Shown here in pieces: positions 18,776 through 27,616 of a DNA stretch of 64,000 bases. The stretch spans positions 1,156,001 through 1,220,000 of the forward strand of contig NZ_CP092417.1 of assembly GCF_023716865.1 (NCBI RefSeq), read 5' to 3'. Source of the DNA: Endozoicomonas sp. SCSIO W0465. GTDB lineage: Bacteria > Pseudomonadota > Gammaproteobacteria > Pseudomonadales > Endozoicomonadaceae. A program made the translations under genes and the position numbers. The notes beneath the pieces are model-generated. The model was given only the letters and a program-made list of their open reading frames with translations. It was not told the origin of the DNA and searched no databases. Numbering within the stretch: the first letter of the stretch is position 1; each line of letters begins with the position of its first letter.

Positions 18776-20848
18776 ATGACTCCCATGGCTATAGCCCCCT
18801 TTCGATTAGGTAATATTGACCAGTATGAAGACCCGGATGCCGCCAACGATAAACTTGAGCAATGGCTGAATAACACCCGCTTATTTTTTCTCGCATCCCC
18901 TGAGTACCAGAAGTTGTCCAAAGCCAATAAAAAAGGGGAAGGCAGCTGGTTCGATATGTTTATGAACCTCTACCTGAACTACATTGGCACAGACCTGAAA
19001 GATCTGGATGTGGATGCAGCGGAGCAGATTATGCTGGATCTCTATCCCCGCAAGTTGATCTGCTCCGACACTCAGGCCAAAACCATTGTGCCGGAGTTGA
19101 TTGCCTACTGGCAGATGCTCCACCGCATCCTGAATGGGGGCAAGCAGCGCAGACTAAAGCATGCTGAGAGCGTCATTACCTTCCTGGACAGTATTCGCAA
19201 AAACTACCTGAGTATTTATCAGGGCAAGGGAGGCAGTCATCCTTTCGCAGGTGTTGATTTTCAGACATTAATGCAGGAAGCGCTGAATCCACCAGTCGGA
19301 CAGGACAATGACTGGGTGGCTGAACTGATTGCCGACGCTGCAAGGCATTTGCCAGAGTACAAACAACAGCCCGCCCCGCCAGATCATTGGCTGCCACTTC
19401 GCGAGCTGACCAATGTCGCTGAATTGCTGGATTATGTTTGCCATATTGGTTTTGACCATCAGCTCCCTGGCGCCGATGAGGCCGTTTCTGAACTGCTGGG
19501 CTGTGCCTTCCAGGATGTTTTTATGCGGATCAGGCAAGGTGACCAACAGGCCCGAACGTTCTGGCAATCCATGGAGCATCAGATCATCCACAGCGGTGAA
19601 GATAATGCCCTCAATCCTGATGGCATGAATGTGGTGTTTGCCGTGTTATCCCACCATAAGCAATTCCTGTCTCCGCAATTTCTTGAATTTGTTCATCAGT
19701 GGTATACGGACAATGTCACCGAAATGGCACCCGATGAGTTGACCCCGGAAGCTGTTGGACAGACGCTGCAGAAGATGATCAGCGAGATACCGGACGAGTT
19801 TGCTCTGGTCTCTATCCTGCACGAACAACTGGCTTTTCTTCCGCCGGAAGGATTGGAACTGATCAGCCATGCGCTCATCACCTCCGAAAAAGGCCTGAAC
19901 GGTGTCGCCCTGATGATGCTGGATGATAATCAGGAGCGGGCCATAAGCATTGTGAAAGTGCTGAGCCAGAATGTTGCCGCCATTACGCCGGTGACCCTGG
20001 CCCGGCTGATTCGAATGCGTAACTGGCTGAAAGCCCCCGTCAAGGACAAAGTGGACAAACTGATTCAGGCTGCCCGCAAAAAAGGCATAGTACCCAGTGC
20101 TCCAGAGCCATTGCCAGCCAGTGATATCCTCGACATCTATATGTCTGCGGTTGATGGTGCTGGCGCACAAGGCACGATGATCATCCTCCGCGACGGCAAT
20201 CATCAGCGGTTGATCTCGTTTGTCCTGAAAGAGTCCGCAGGTATTTTGGATGTGCTGGTCACACCGCCGGTACCGAAACGTCAGATACAACAGTATGTCT
20301 CAACGATGAAACAACAGGATTTGGCGGCAGAAAGAGTTTCTATGGAACTTATCCACAAGCAGCTGCCATTTTTCCTCGCTCTTAATCTGAAAAGCGGTAT
20401 TGCCATTGACCACGAACTGGTACAAGTGATGGAGCTTCTGGGAGTGGAGGACTGGAATCCGGAAAGTACGGAATTAACTACGCTTTTTAATCCCTTGTTA
20501 TTGAAAGCACCTTCGCTGGCAGAAATTGCCTCGGTACAGAAACGCTCGGCAAAATGGACACAAAGTGCCATTGGTCGGTCGTGGTTTGAAGCCCCCGATA
20601 TGATTGGTCCCTTCAGCAAGCTGAATACCCGGAGTGACGAAACGTTTTTTGCAGAGGTGATTGCACCTGCCCGGGGAAAATGGGCAGAACGGTTGGGGCG
20701 CATGGCTTTGTGGGCACATTACTGCACCAATAAAAACAGGCAGAAGCAAAGCACGGATTATGCCATAGCCAACTGGTTGCTGGCACACTCAGACCTGCCT
20801 GCCCACGAAATCAGCTTGTTGAATGCGATTGCCCGAAACTCGATATAA
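18776..20848 (+). CDS. Large conserved protein of unknown function
   Basis: A 690-residue cytoplasmic-looking protein with no signal peptide, no clear membrane segment and no catalytic motif that I recognise. It is rich in helices and Leu, and parts (about 200-450) look like an alpha-helical repeat scaffold. An ATG at 18776 or 18785 could start it (the second gives MAIAPFRLG). It follows the hut fusion after 172 bp on the same strand, but no functional link is evident. Codon use matches neighbouring native genes, so it is probably a real core or lineage gene. Confidence 0.75.
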   Translation: MTPMAIAPFRLGNIDQYEDPDAANDKLEQWLNNTRLFFLASPEYQKLSKANKKGEGSWFDMFMNLYLNYIGTDLKDLDVDAAEQIMLDLYPRKLICSDTQAKTIVPELIAYWQMLHRILNGGKQRRLKHAESVITFLDSIRKNYLSIYQGKGGSHPFAGVDFQTLMQEALNPPVGQDNDWVAELIADAARHLPEYKQQPAPPDHWLPLRELTNVAELLDYVCHIGFDHQLPGADEAVSELLGCAFQDVFMRIRQGDQQARTFWQSMEHQIIHSGEDNALNPDGMNVVFAVLSHHKQFLSPQFLEFVHQWYTDNVTEMAPDELTPEAVGQTLQKMISEIPDEFALVSILHEQLAFLPPEGLELISHALITSEKGLNGVALMMLDDNQERAISIVKVLSQNVAAITPVTLARLIRMRNWLKAPVKDKVDKLIQAARKKGIVPSAPEPLPASDILDIYMSAVDGAGAQGTMIILRDGNHQRLISFVLKESAGILDVLVTPPVPKRQIQQYVSTMKQQDLAAERVSMELIHKQLPFFLALNLKSGIAIDHELVQVMELLGVEDWNPESTELTTLFNPLLLKAPSLAEIASVQKRSAKWTQSAIGRSWFEAPDMIGPFSKLNTRSDETFFAEVIAPARGKWAERLGRMALWAHYCTNKNRQKQSTDYAIANWLLAHSDLPAHEISLLNAIARNSI

Positions 20849-20894
20849 TATGCCACGCCCTGCTATTGGATTTATTTTGAAGGTGGAATGGGTA

Positions 20895-22064
20895 TTATTT
20901 TATCATTACACACAAAACCATCAGGGCCATTGCCATCATCCCCAGGGCAATGATTAATCCGGACAAAAGTTCCAAAGCTGATGGGCTGACCATAGAGACA
21001 TAGCCACGAATACCTGTAAATGCATCCAGAATGGTAATCAGGAGAAAAAGCAATAACAACGCGGTCAACAGTTTGATGTTCCAAAGTCCGAACCGAAATG
21101 TTCTGACCATAACAAAACCGGAATCATTGTCTTTGCCAACAAAGTAAGAACCTTTCACAGAGCAGGGATGCTCCCCGGGGTTCTTGCCCTCTACCGCCCC
21201 TTCTGGCCAACATCCTGGCCCGCATTGACCAGCACAACCCTTAGAGCAGCCCATTACCGGATCCTGGTTATTTTCACTATATAAGGCCACTGCCTGATCA
21301 CCACAGGACCGATCACAGGAAGGCTGTTGTAGCGGACCACATTGGGATGGTGTCCCCCGCCTGGCAGGGTAATTCGCGTTGTTGGCATGGTTGGCATGAT
21401 AGTTGGCATAATAGTCAAGACACAACTGAAAAAAGACCCGGTCATTGTCCGGAAAAATAGCTTTACCACCCACAATCATACCGTGGCCGACTGGTCGGTC
21501 ACTCTCTTTCCGAACTGTTTTCGTGATTGGGCTTTTCCCTTTTTTTGTGGCTTTCAGCGACCGCCTTCTTCTGGCAACTGGCTGGGACCTTTGTGCGGTC
21601 TTGCCAGTTTGCACAAAAACAATCAGCCCAACCATCACACGGGTTCGAAGGCAGTGACTGCTTAATGGTAAATGAGTGGAGCAACTGCTCGACGAGCAGC
21701 GCCTTTGCAGCTTATGAGGACGGAATAAAAGAGGATGAAATAAAAAAGGGCGAATAAAGCGTTGTAGAGGATATATACGACGAGACCTTAACGACCGGGC
21801 AACACTATCATTTCGCCTGCCTGGATCTTTATCGTGCTCCTGCTCTTCCTGCCCGGCAGGAATTGTTAAAGATCGCCCACGCCTTTCATACCTGGCAATT
21901 TTAAGCCCGGTAAAGCCGTTCCGCTTGCCAATAACGGCAACTTCGGAAGCATGGCTCCACCCTGAACGATCGATACCCTCAGCTGCACAAATCCCTGACA
22001 GGATTTCAGATTTGCCACCAACACCGGTCGTATTCGATAGCATCGTTAAACCATTGCCGGTCAA
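20895..22064 (-). CDS. Cys-rich protein with C-terminal membrane segments, unknown function
   Basis: The frame is open for 389 codons. The C-terminal ~195 residues (from the ATG at 21477-21479) look like a real protein: a Tyr/Asn/Ala repeat (YYANYHANHANNANYPA), a Cys-rich segment (CDRSCGDQ, GCSKGCAGQCGPGC) and two strong hydrophobic helices near the end. The N-terminal half has odd, Arg-rich composition, so part may be non-coding or frameshifted; codon 1 would be TTG, with an ATG at 22041-22043. It lies 57 bp downstream of the DUF1186/SEC-C gene on the same strand. No function can be assigned. Confidence 0.5.
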   Translation of the reverse strand: MTGNGLTMLSNTTGVGGKSEILSGICAAEGIDRSGWSHASEVAVIGKRNGFTGLKIARYERRGRSLTIPAGQEEQEHDKDPGRRNDSVARSLRSRRIYPLQRFIRPFLFHPLLFRPHKLQRRCSSSSCSTHLPLSSHCLRTRVMVGLIVFVQTGKTAQRSQPVARRRRSLKATKKGKSPITKTVRKESDRPVGHGMIVGGKAIFPDNDRVFFQLCLDYYANYHANHANNANYPARRGTPSQCGPLQQPSCDRSCGDQAVALYSENNQDPVMGCSKGCAGQCGPGCWPEGAVEGKNPGEHPCSVKGSYFVGKDNDSGFVMVRTFRFGLWNIKLLTALLLLFLLITILDAFTGIRGYVSMVSPSALELLSGLIIALGMMAMALMVLCVMIK

Positions 22065-22121
22065 CGGCCTCCCACTTCATTCCCACTGGCCACCCCGTGG
22101 GAAACGATGTTTTCTCACCCA

Positions 22122-23183
22122 TCAGCCGCAACACTTCTTATACTTGCGCCCGCTACCACAGGGGCAGGGGTCATTTCTTCCCACCTTCGGGTGTTGCCTG
22201 ACCAGCGGCTGTTTATGGTTATTGGGGGAGTTAGACGAAAAGGGCCGTTGCTGATCCGATAACCACTGAGGCAATGCCGGCCTTTTTACATGAGGATTGG
22301 GTTTTCTGGCTGGCCAGGGCCTGGTAACACGCTGAACAGCCGCTGGCTCTGCGTTGCTCCCGACTGTTACTCTCTCAGTCGGCTTCTCTTTGGGTCGACT
22401 GCTGGTAAAGCTGGCCCAGCCTTGCAACTCAGCTACACAGTCATCAATCAGGGCAAAGCTTTCATAAGAAGGAAACCGCAAGTCACCGGAGTGCTCTTGT
22501 AACATGGTACTTAACCGTTCCCTGCCCATAAATGAATCGGTCAGTAAGCCTTTGTCAAACACCTCTAAAACGGCAGCTTCCAGCCCGGCAGCTCCGGCAA
22601 TGATACAGTTAGAAACCAGCCCGTCCCAGACCGGGTTGCGCTGCTGTTCAAGCCCACCATTAAACAGCTGTTCAAAGTAGCTGACCAGCGCCTCGCGGGA
22701 CAGAAACCCATGGAAAACCAGAATCGTCAGGCAGGTCAGACAGGAAGACCGAACGTGAGGATGTACGGCTGTATTCTCAATCAACCGCTTCAGCGGCTCT
22801 ACATGACCACGGTTGCCGATGCCACCTCCGCTATTGTCTTCACCGGCCATTACCGATGCCAGTATTCGTGCCAGGCTCTCACTGACCACATAACCGAGCA
22901 GTCGGTTGACCGTCCGGGGGTTAGCAGAAACAATCTGCAGCATCACCGGCAAAGCCTTTGATTCACGGAATTGAGCAAGCAGGTAAAAGGCAAAAAAGAC
23001 CAGATCCACACGCTGCTCTTCGGGTATCTCATCCCCCTGCCCGGCAACGACTTCCAGGTATTCCAGCAGGCGTGGAATCAATTCTATCCGCTGTTCACTG
23101 GCCGCCAGCAGTGCTTCTCCGGGTAGCTCACCCACCACATGGTTTGATAGCCGGTTAATAACATCGTCAATGTTCATGGGCAC
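22122..23183 (-). CDS. DUF1186-like protein with C-terminal SEC-C zinc motif
   Basis: A 353-residue protein. Residues ~5-250 resemble DUF1186 helical-repeat proteins. A basic, Pro-rich linker follows, and the last 20 residues are a complete SEC-C motif (GRNDPCPCGSGRKYKKCC) that binds one zinc. In SecA this motif contacts SecB and ribosomes; in stand-alone proteins it is a general interaction tag. The start is MPMNIDD (23183) or MNIDD two codons later. It may be co-transcribed with the downstream Cys-rich protein. Confidence 0.8.
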   Translation of the reverse strand: MPMNIDDVINRLSNHVVGELPGEALLAASEQRIELIPRLLEYLEVVAGQGDEIPEEQRVDLVFFAFYLLAQFRESKALPVMLQIVSANPRTVNRLLGYVVSESLARILASVMAGEDNSGGGIGNRGHVEPLKRLIENTAVHPHVRSSCLTCLTILVFHGFLSREALVSYFEQLFNGGLEQQRNPVWDGLVSNCIIAGAAGLEAAVLEVFDKGLLTDSFMGRERLSTMLQEHSGDLRFPSYESFALIDDCVAELQGWASFTSSRPKEKPTERVTVGSNAEPAAVQRVTRPWPARKPNPHVKRPALPQWLSDQQRPFSSNSPNNHKQPLVRQHPKVGRNDPCPCGSGRKYKKCCG

Positions 23184-23474
23184 TTATCCTGTCTCTTGTC
23201 GCTATTTTTTAAATAAGCATAGCGTTTAACAGGCGGTAAGCTGTCGCGGAATGCCTATTGATAAAAAAATGGGATAGGGTCACTGCGTACGGCAATAAAA
23301 TATTTTTCAGAAAGACAATGGTCATTTATAGCCATGAAGAGTACATTGTTTGGCTAAGTAATGATTTAATCAGGCTTGGTAGCTTGCGAAAGTAAGCGAA
23401 CTTGGAAAAACAGTTCATTGATTTCAGCTTTCTTCGTTGCAGAAAGATGACCGAATTATCGTTTCATAAAAACT
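23184..23474. other. Intergenic region containing an IS-end-like remnant
   Basis: No gene is visible. Its right part belongs to an 83-bp block similar to the right end of the DDE element at 43.3 kb. Confidence 0.5.
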
Positions 23475-23479
23475 CTAAC
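23397..23479. repeat. Diverged copy of the right end of the 40.2-43.4 kb DDE element
   Basis: CGAACTTGGAAAAACAGTTC and the following ~60 bp, ending at ACTCTAA, align by eye at roughly 84% with 43293-43377 at the right end of the DDE element. The last bases of the IS end (GTCGAG) are not preserved. It may be a solo IS end, or both could derive from another shared repeat. Confidence 0.6.
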
Positions 23480-23864
23480 GTTGATGATGAAGGTAAGTCG
23501 GTAATGAAACCTCGCCACCCGGCGAGCCAAAGATTGGTAGAGATGGGGGTGGAGTTGGGTTTGTGGAGTCTATGTTCTGATAATGCGTCCACAGACACTT
23601 GGCCATACTACCTGCGATAAAACCTGTGAAAGACCCTATTGCGCAACCACCTACGACACTACCGGCACTACCTGAAGCTGCAGCAGGCACGGCTACAAGC
23701 ACTGCTACCGTCAGGGCTGCAGCCAGAAATACAGCATTACTACTCCTCAGTGAACACGCTCGTCCGAAGCACTGACATTGACACTGATCTGGATTATCCG
23801 ATTGCTCATTAGCTGTCGTACCACTAACCTGAGACATTTGAACAGACGATGATGTTACTTGCAT
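23475..23864 (-). CDS. Small Cys-containing membrane protein, unknown function
   Basis: A 129-residue protein with a Ser/Gln/Cys-rich N-terminus (PDQCQCQCFGRAC), then two Ala/Gly/Val-rich hydrophobic stretches (~residues 44-63 and 66-88) resembling a glycine-zipper hairpin, and a Pro-rich tail. The ATG at 23862-23864 has GAGG eight bases upstream; an ATG at 23882 is possible. It is not a family I recognise. Small glycine-zipper proteins can insert in membranes, but no function is inferred. Confidence 0.55.
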   Translation of the reverse strand: MQVTSSSVQMSQVSGTTANEQSDNPDQCQCQCFGRACSLRSSNAVFLAAALTVAVLVAVPAAASGSAGSVVGGCAIGSFTGFIAGSMAKCLWTHYQNIDSTNPTPPPSLPIFGSPGGEVSLPTYLHHQR

Positions 23865-24102
23865 GTAGCTGACCTCAAACATAATTAATATTGCTGACCC
23901 TGAATTTAGAAATAAGTTTCATCATTTTCAGTTATTTGCTCAGTTATCCTTCACGATCAGGCTAAAAAAGACGCGCTGCCTACTCTTGCCCTGTAGCTGT
24001 GGATACAGTGTCTGGAAATAATTTCCCGCAAAGTCATAACGATTCTCAACCATTCAAAATTAAGCGGGAGTTTAGGAAAAGACAATAAAGTTGCCAATAG
24101 GT

Positions 24103-24132
24103 TATAGTACGCCGCTAATGATGTTAATTCTC
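24103..24132 (+). promoter_or_regulatory. Fur-box-like operator upstream of hutZ-like gene
   Basis: GCTAATGATGTTAATTCTC (24114-24132) matches the 19-bp Fur consensus at 14 positions by my count. It overlaps the region just after a TATAGT -10-like hexamer (24103-24108) and ends 13 bp before the ATG. Iron repression of the haem-handling gene is inferred. Confidence 0.6.
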
Positions 24133-24145
24133 ATTTAAGGTAATC

Positions 24146-24670
24146 ATGAGTAAGAAAGTAGCAGTAATAGAAGGTGAAGAGCTTGCGGCAATCGCCAGAA
24201 GTTGCCAGAAACTGGTGAACAGCCATCGAACGTTAACTCTTTCCACTCTTTCTCCGGAAGGAAAACCGGAAATCAGCTACACGCCTTACCTGCGCGGGGA
24301 GGATGGTACTTTTTATATATTCATCAGTGAGCTGGCTCATCACACCTCCAATCTGCAGGCCAACCCTTTCTGCTCAATCCTGTTTGCAGCCCCGGAGTCA
24401 GAAACCAAAAACCTGTTTGCCCGCGAGCGGGTCTTTTTCCACTGCCAGGCGGAAGTACTGCCAAGAGGAACGGAAAGTTGTAACCACTGGCTGGACCTGA
24501 TTCAGGAAAAGTTTGGTAACACAGTGGAAGTATTGCGCAACCTGCCGGACTTCCACCTTTTTGCCCTGCAGCCTGAAAATGGACAATATACTGTAGGCTT
24601 CGGGAAAGCCTTCAAAATCAATGCGGATGGTTCGTTCAGCCATATCGTTATCGATAAGAAAAAGCAGTAA
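24146..24670 (+). CDS. hutZ: HutZ/HuvZ-like haem utilisation protein
   Basis: A 174-residue split-barrel flavin-binding-like protein. It resembles Vibrio HutZ in length and blocks: TLTLSTLSPEGKPEISYTPY (~35-54), an ISELAHHTSNLQANP segment (~65-80) and the GFGKAFKI end. HutZ binds and degrades haem in the cytoplasm to release iron. The upstream Fur-like box supports a role in iron acquisition. It lacks the C-terminal DUF2470 domain of hugZ at 2.7 kb. No tonB or haem transporter genes adjoin it. An RBS-like AAGG lies eight bases upstream. Confidence 0.85.
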   Translation: MSKKVAVIEGEELAAIARSCQKLVNSHRTLTLSTLSPEGKPEISYTPYLRGEDGTFYIFISELAHHTSNLQANPFCSILFAAPESETKNLFARERVFFHCQAEVLPRGTESCNHWLDLIQEKFGNTVEVLRNLPDFHLFALQPENGQYTVGFGKAFKINADGSFSHIVIDKKKQ

Positions 24671-24752
24671 CCACAACATATAATTCCATGAATAAACGCA
24701 TCTTTTGCCCGGGACCCTTCCCGAAATAAAGAGACGTTAAACTGAGGCGCTA

Positions 24753-25892
24753 ATGACCCAGGAAGCGATAGACAGAGGCTTTATGGCCAAAGCTGTCAAG
24801 CTGGCCCGCTCAGGTTGGTATACCACCATGCCTAATCCGAGAGTTGGTTGTGTCATTATCGACACCACCGGTCATATTGTTGGAGAAGGCTGGCATGAAC
24901 GGGCAGGGGAGCCTCATGCCGAAGTGCATGCACTGCGCATGGCCGGTTCCAAGGCCAGGGGAGCCACGGCGTATGTAACGCTGGAACCCTGCAGCCATTT
25001 TGGCAGAACCCCGCCTTGTGCAGAGGCACTCAAAGCAGCCGGCATTGCACGGGTGGTTGCTGCGATACGGGATGTAAATCCTTCAGTCGCTGGTAAAGGC
25101 ATGGCCATGCTTCAGGAAGCGGGGATCGAAACCCGATCCGGTGTTCTTGAAGAGGAAGCACGAGCCCTGAATGAAGGTTTTTTCAAGCGCATGTCCACTG
25201 GCCTGCCCTTGGTGAGAGCTAAACTGGCCATGAGTCTGGATGGAAGAACCGCCATGGCCAGCGGCGAATCCCAGTGGATTACCGGCCCCATGGCTCGCAG
25301 CGAAGTGCAAAAACTCAGAGCACAGAGTTGTGCAATTATCACGGGTGTAGGCTCGATCCTTAAAGACAACGCTTCTTTGACCGTTCGCCCCGATGAACTG
25401 GGTTTAGCCAATGCGGCAGTGATCTGCAAACGTCAGCCCCTGCGAGTGGTTCTGGACTCCACATTGCAAACCCCTGTTGATGCCAACGTTATTTCAGGCA
25501 CCGGAAATTGTCTGATCGTTACGACTTCACAAAGCAGCCCGACGAAAAAATCCCAGCTTGAGCAAGCGGGCGCAGAAGTACTGATTCTGGATAGTGCCGC
25601 CAACAGCACGGATAACAAAGTGAACCTCCGGGCGCTATTAGCCGAGCTTGGCCGAAGGGAGTGCAATGACGTGCTGCTGGAAACCGGGGCTCAGCTCGCT
25701 GGCAGTATGATGGCTGAAAATCTGATTGATGAGTTGGTCGTTTTTATGGCCCCGGTTCTGTTGGGTTCAGAAGCAAGACCACTGCTTCACCTGCCCCTGC
25801 ACAGTATGGCTGAAAAACAGCAGCTTGTTATCAAAGATATTCGAGCCGTTGGTGATGACTGGAAAATCACTGCACGACCAGTCTTGAAATAG
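24753..25892 (+). CDS. ribD: Riboflavin biosynthesis deaminase/reductase RibD
   Basis: A 379-residue bifunctional enzyme. The N-terminal deaminase domain has HAEVHAL (~54) and the zinc motif EPCSHFGRTPPC (~77-88). The C-terminal reductase domain begins near LVRAKLAMSLDGRTAM (~152). It performs steps two and three of riboflavin synthesis. In related bacteria it is normally followed by riboflavin synthase (ribE) and ribB; here ribE is missing and a repeat-filled gap lies between ribD and ribB. Confidence 0.95.
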   Translation: MTQEAIDRGFMAKAVKLARSGWYTTMPNPRVGCVIIDTTGHIVGEGWHERAGEPHAEVHALRMAGSKARGATAYVTLEPCSHFGRTPPCAEALKAAGIARVVAAIRDVNPSVAGKGMAMLQEAGIETRSGVLEEEARALNEGFFKRMSTGLPLVRAKLAMSLDGRTAMASGESQWITGPMARSEVQKLRAQSCAIITGVGSILKDNASLTVRPDELGLANAAVICKRQPLRVVLDSTLQTPVDANVISGTGNCLIVTTSQSSPTKKSQLEQAGAEVLILDSAANSTDNKVNLRALLAELGRRECNDVLLETGAQLAGSMMAENLIDELVVFMAPVLLGSEARPLLHLPLHSMAEKQQLVIKDIRAVGDDWKITARPVLK

Positions 25893-25997
25893 CGCCCGCA
25901 AGTCTTTTTCAGGATTAGCAAAATAGTGAACGTTGCTGGAAACAGCTGTTAACCCATGATGAAAAAGGTAGAATGGCGTGCTCACAGCCAAATGACT

Positions 25998-26052
25998 GTC
26001 AATAGCCTTGAGCCATTAGACAGCCTTGAGCCATTAGACAGCCTTGAGCTAA
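25998..26052. repeat. 18-bp tandem repeats between ribD and ribB
   Basis: Two full and two partial units of CAGCCTTGAGCCATTAGA. In the plus frame they encode S-L-E-P-L-D repeats. The AGCCTTGAGC core and the 18-bp period are the same as at the end of hutU. No spacer structure, so this is not CRISPR. Confidence 0.75.
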
Positions 26053-26190
26053 AAAATTGTCCTGAAATAACTTCCCTGTTTTCAGTCCCGTGCTTCGTTC
26101 GGACTGAGCTTGTCGAAGTCCGCTGGCACCACCCTTCGACAAGCTCAGGGTGAACGGAAATAGGGAAATAATTCAGGGACAATTCCTAAT
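26053..26190. repeat. Palindromic repeat element between ribD and ribB
   Basis: The ends AATTGTCCTGAAAT and the complement of AATTGTCCCTGAATTATT frame an inverted repeat whose inner arms contain GACTGAGCTTGTCGAAG and CTTCGACAAGCTCAGGGTG. A 13-bp direct repeat GCTAAAAAATTGT occurs at its left edge (~26048) and again at ~26214. A fragment (CTCAGGGTGAACGGAGATAG) also occurs at 47072-47092. It is a REP/MITE-type repeat. Confidence 0.7.
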
Positions 26191-26257
26191 CGTAAGCCAC
26201 GAGCCGAGCCCGGGCTAAAAAATTGTGCCGGAAACCACCGGGTACCAGAGGGACATT

Positions 26258-27376
26258 ATGCAGCTGAACTCCATCGAAGAACTTCTAGAGGATATTCGCC
26301 TTGGTAAGCCGGTCATACTGATGGATGATGAAGACCGTGAGAACGAAGGTGATTTGATCATCGCTGCGGAAAAAATCACCCCGGAAATGGTTAACTTCAT
26401 GACCCGTGAGGCAAGAGGACTTCTGTGCCTGACACTGACCGGAGACCGCTGTGATTTCCTCGGTCTGCCTCAAATGGTGGGGGCTGCTGACAACCAGTCC
26501 GGATACGGCACTCCATTCACGGTGTCCATTGAGGCCGCTGAAGGTGTGACTACCGGCATTTCTGCGCAGGATCGGGCCAGGACCATTTTGACCGCTGTTG
26601 ACCCCCTTTCACGCCCGGTGGATATTGTCCAGCCCGGCCACATCTTCCCGCTGCGTGCCAAGCCCGGTGGCGTTCTTAGCCGTGCCGGTCACACTGAAGC
26701 AGGCTGTGATCTTGCCCGTCTGGCTGGGTTAACGCCTGCAGCGGCGATTATTGAGATCATGAATGAAGATGGCTCAATGGCCCGACGCCCTGATCTGGAA
26801 GCCTTTGCCGAAAAGCACGACCTGAGAATTGGTACGATTGCCGACCTGATCCACTACCGGATTCTTCATGAAAAAACCGTCGAAAAGGTTGAGCAGCGAG
26901 TCATCAATACCGATTTTGGCCAGTTCGATCTTTCGGTTTATCAGGACAGTATCAGCGACTGCAAACACCTGGCACTCAGCAAAGGCTATATTACCCCGGA
27001 CTCTCCGACACTGGTTCGTGTCCATGCCATGGAACCGTTCCGTGACTTTCTGGCGGCCCATAGTGAAGGGACCCGCCCAGGCTGGTCGCTTCATAAGGCC
27101 ATGGCCAAAGTAGCAGAAGAGGGTTCCGGCGTTGTTGTGCTGCTCGATTCCGGCAGTCATCAGGATCTGGGAGTGGCCCTGGAACGCTTTATCGATGCCA
27201 ACGAGCGCACGCCTTCTGATGGCATGTCCAGAGCCTATCAAGCCATTGGTACCGGCTCACAGATTCTGCGGGACCTGGGCGTTGGTAAAATGCGCCTGTT
27301 GAGTTCACCAATCCGCTTTGCGGCACTTTCCGGATTTGATCTGGAAGTTGTAGAGTATCTGCCATTCGGTGAGTAA
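26258..27376 (+). CDS. ribB: 3,4-dihydroxy-2-butanone 4-phosphate synthase with inactive RibA-like domain (RibBX type)
   Basis: The N-terminal ~200 residues are a complete RibB domain (MDDEDRENEGDLI, PGHIFPLRAKPGGVL, GHTEAGCDL) that makes dihydroxybutanone phosphate from ribulose 5-phosphate. The C-terminal ~170 residues have a GTP cyclohydrolase II fold but lack the zinc Cys motif (no C-x2-G-D...C-D-C), so this domain should not hydrolyse GTP. Such RibB hybrids are known in gammaproteobacteria; the separate ribA at 29.9 kb supplies the activity. The ATG at 26258 has GAGGG six bases upstream. No FMN riboswitch was recognised upstream. Confidence 0.92.
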   Translation: MQLNSIEELLEDIRLGKPVILMDDEDRENEGDLIIAAEKITPEMVNFMTREARGLLCLTLTGDRCDFLGLPQMVGAADNQSGYGTPFTVSIEAAEGVTTGISAQDRARTILTAVDPLSRPVDIVQPGHIFPLRAKPGGVLSRAGHTEAGCDLARLAGLTPAAAIIEIMNEDGSMARRPDLEAFAEKHDLRIGTIADLIHYRILHEKTVEKVEQRVINTDFGQFDLSVYQDSISDCKHLALSKGYITPDSPTLVRVHAMEPFRDFLAAHSEGTRPGWSLHKAMAKVAEEGSGVVVLLDSGSHQDLGVALERFIDANERTPSDGMSRAYQAIGTGSQILRDLGVGKMRLLSSPIRFAALSGFDLEVVEYLPFGE

Positions 27377-27415
27377 TCCGATGGTAATGTCCTCTCAGTA
27401 GGGTAAAGCAATCAC

Positions 27416-27467
27416 GATGGGCGATATCAGGTCATATAAACTGATCCGATATCGCCCATCTTTATTT
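27416..27467 (+). terminator. Rho-independent-type terminator after ribB
   Basis: A perfect 13-bp stem GATGGGCGATATC / GATATCGCCCATC (27416-27428, 27448-27460) is followed by TTTATTTAAT. It separates ribB from the ribH remnant and nusB. Confidence 0.75.
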
Positions 27468-27511
27468 AATGCAATAATTGTCTTTGCCATTACCATTGGT
27501 TGGTGCACTTT

Positions 27512-27616
27512 TTGGTCAGTACCCTTTTGGGTGGAACACCGCACTTTGACTGCGTTGCTAACGAATGTGTTAAAAAGCGGTCTCAGGTTAATCTGGAACA
27601 TGACATTCTCCCCTTT
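27512..27616 (+). pseudogene. ribH: Remnant of lumazine synthase gene ribH
   Basis: About 30 codons encode LLGGTPHFDCVANECVKK and RSQVNLEHDI, closely matching the RibH segment around the conserved GGT-x-HF-x-x-V and LEHDI/VSLEHDI motifs. Everything before and after is missing: full RibH is ~155 residues. The remnant is in the same reading frame as nusB with no stop between them. ribH normally lies between ribB and nusB in related bacteria, so this is the decayed native gene. Confidence 0.75.

Noticed and set aside
21527..21757. Plus-strand ORF opposite the Cys-rich protein
   Set aside because: Some stretches look protein-like, but it has no RBS and no family match; kept only as a doubt about the N-terminal half of the minus-strand frame.
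25956..26153. 65-codon ORF over the repeats between ribD and ribB
   Set aside because: It is made of the 18-bp tandem repeat and a palindrome arm; more likely non-coding repeat sequence.
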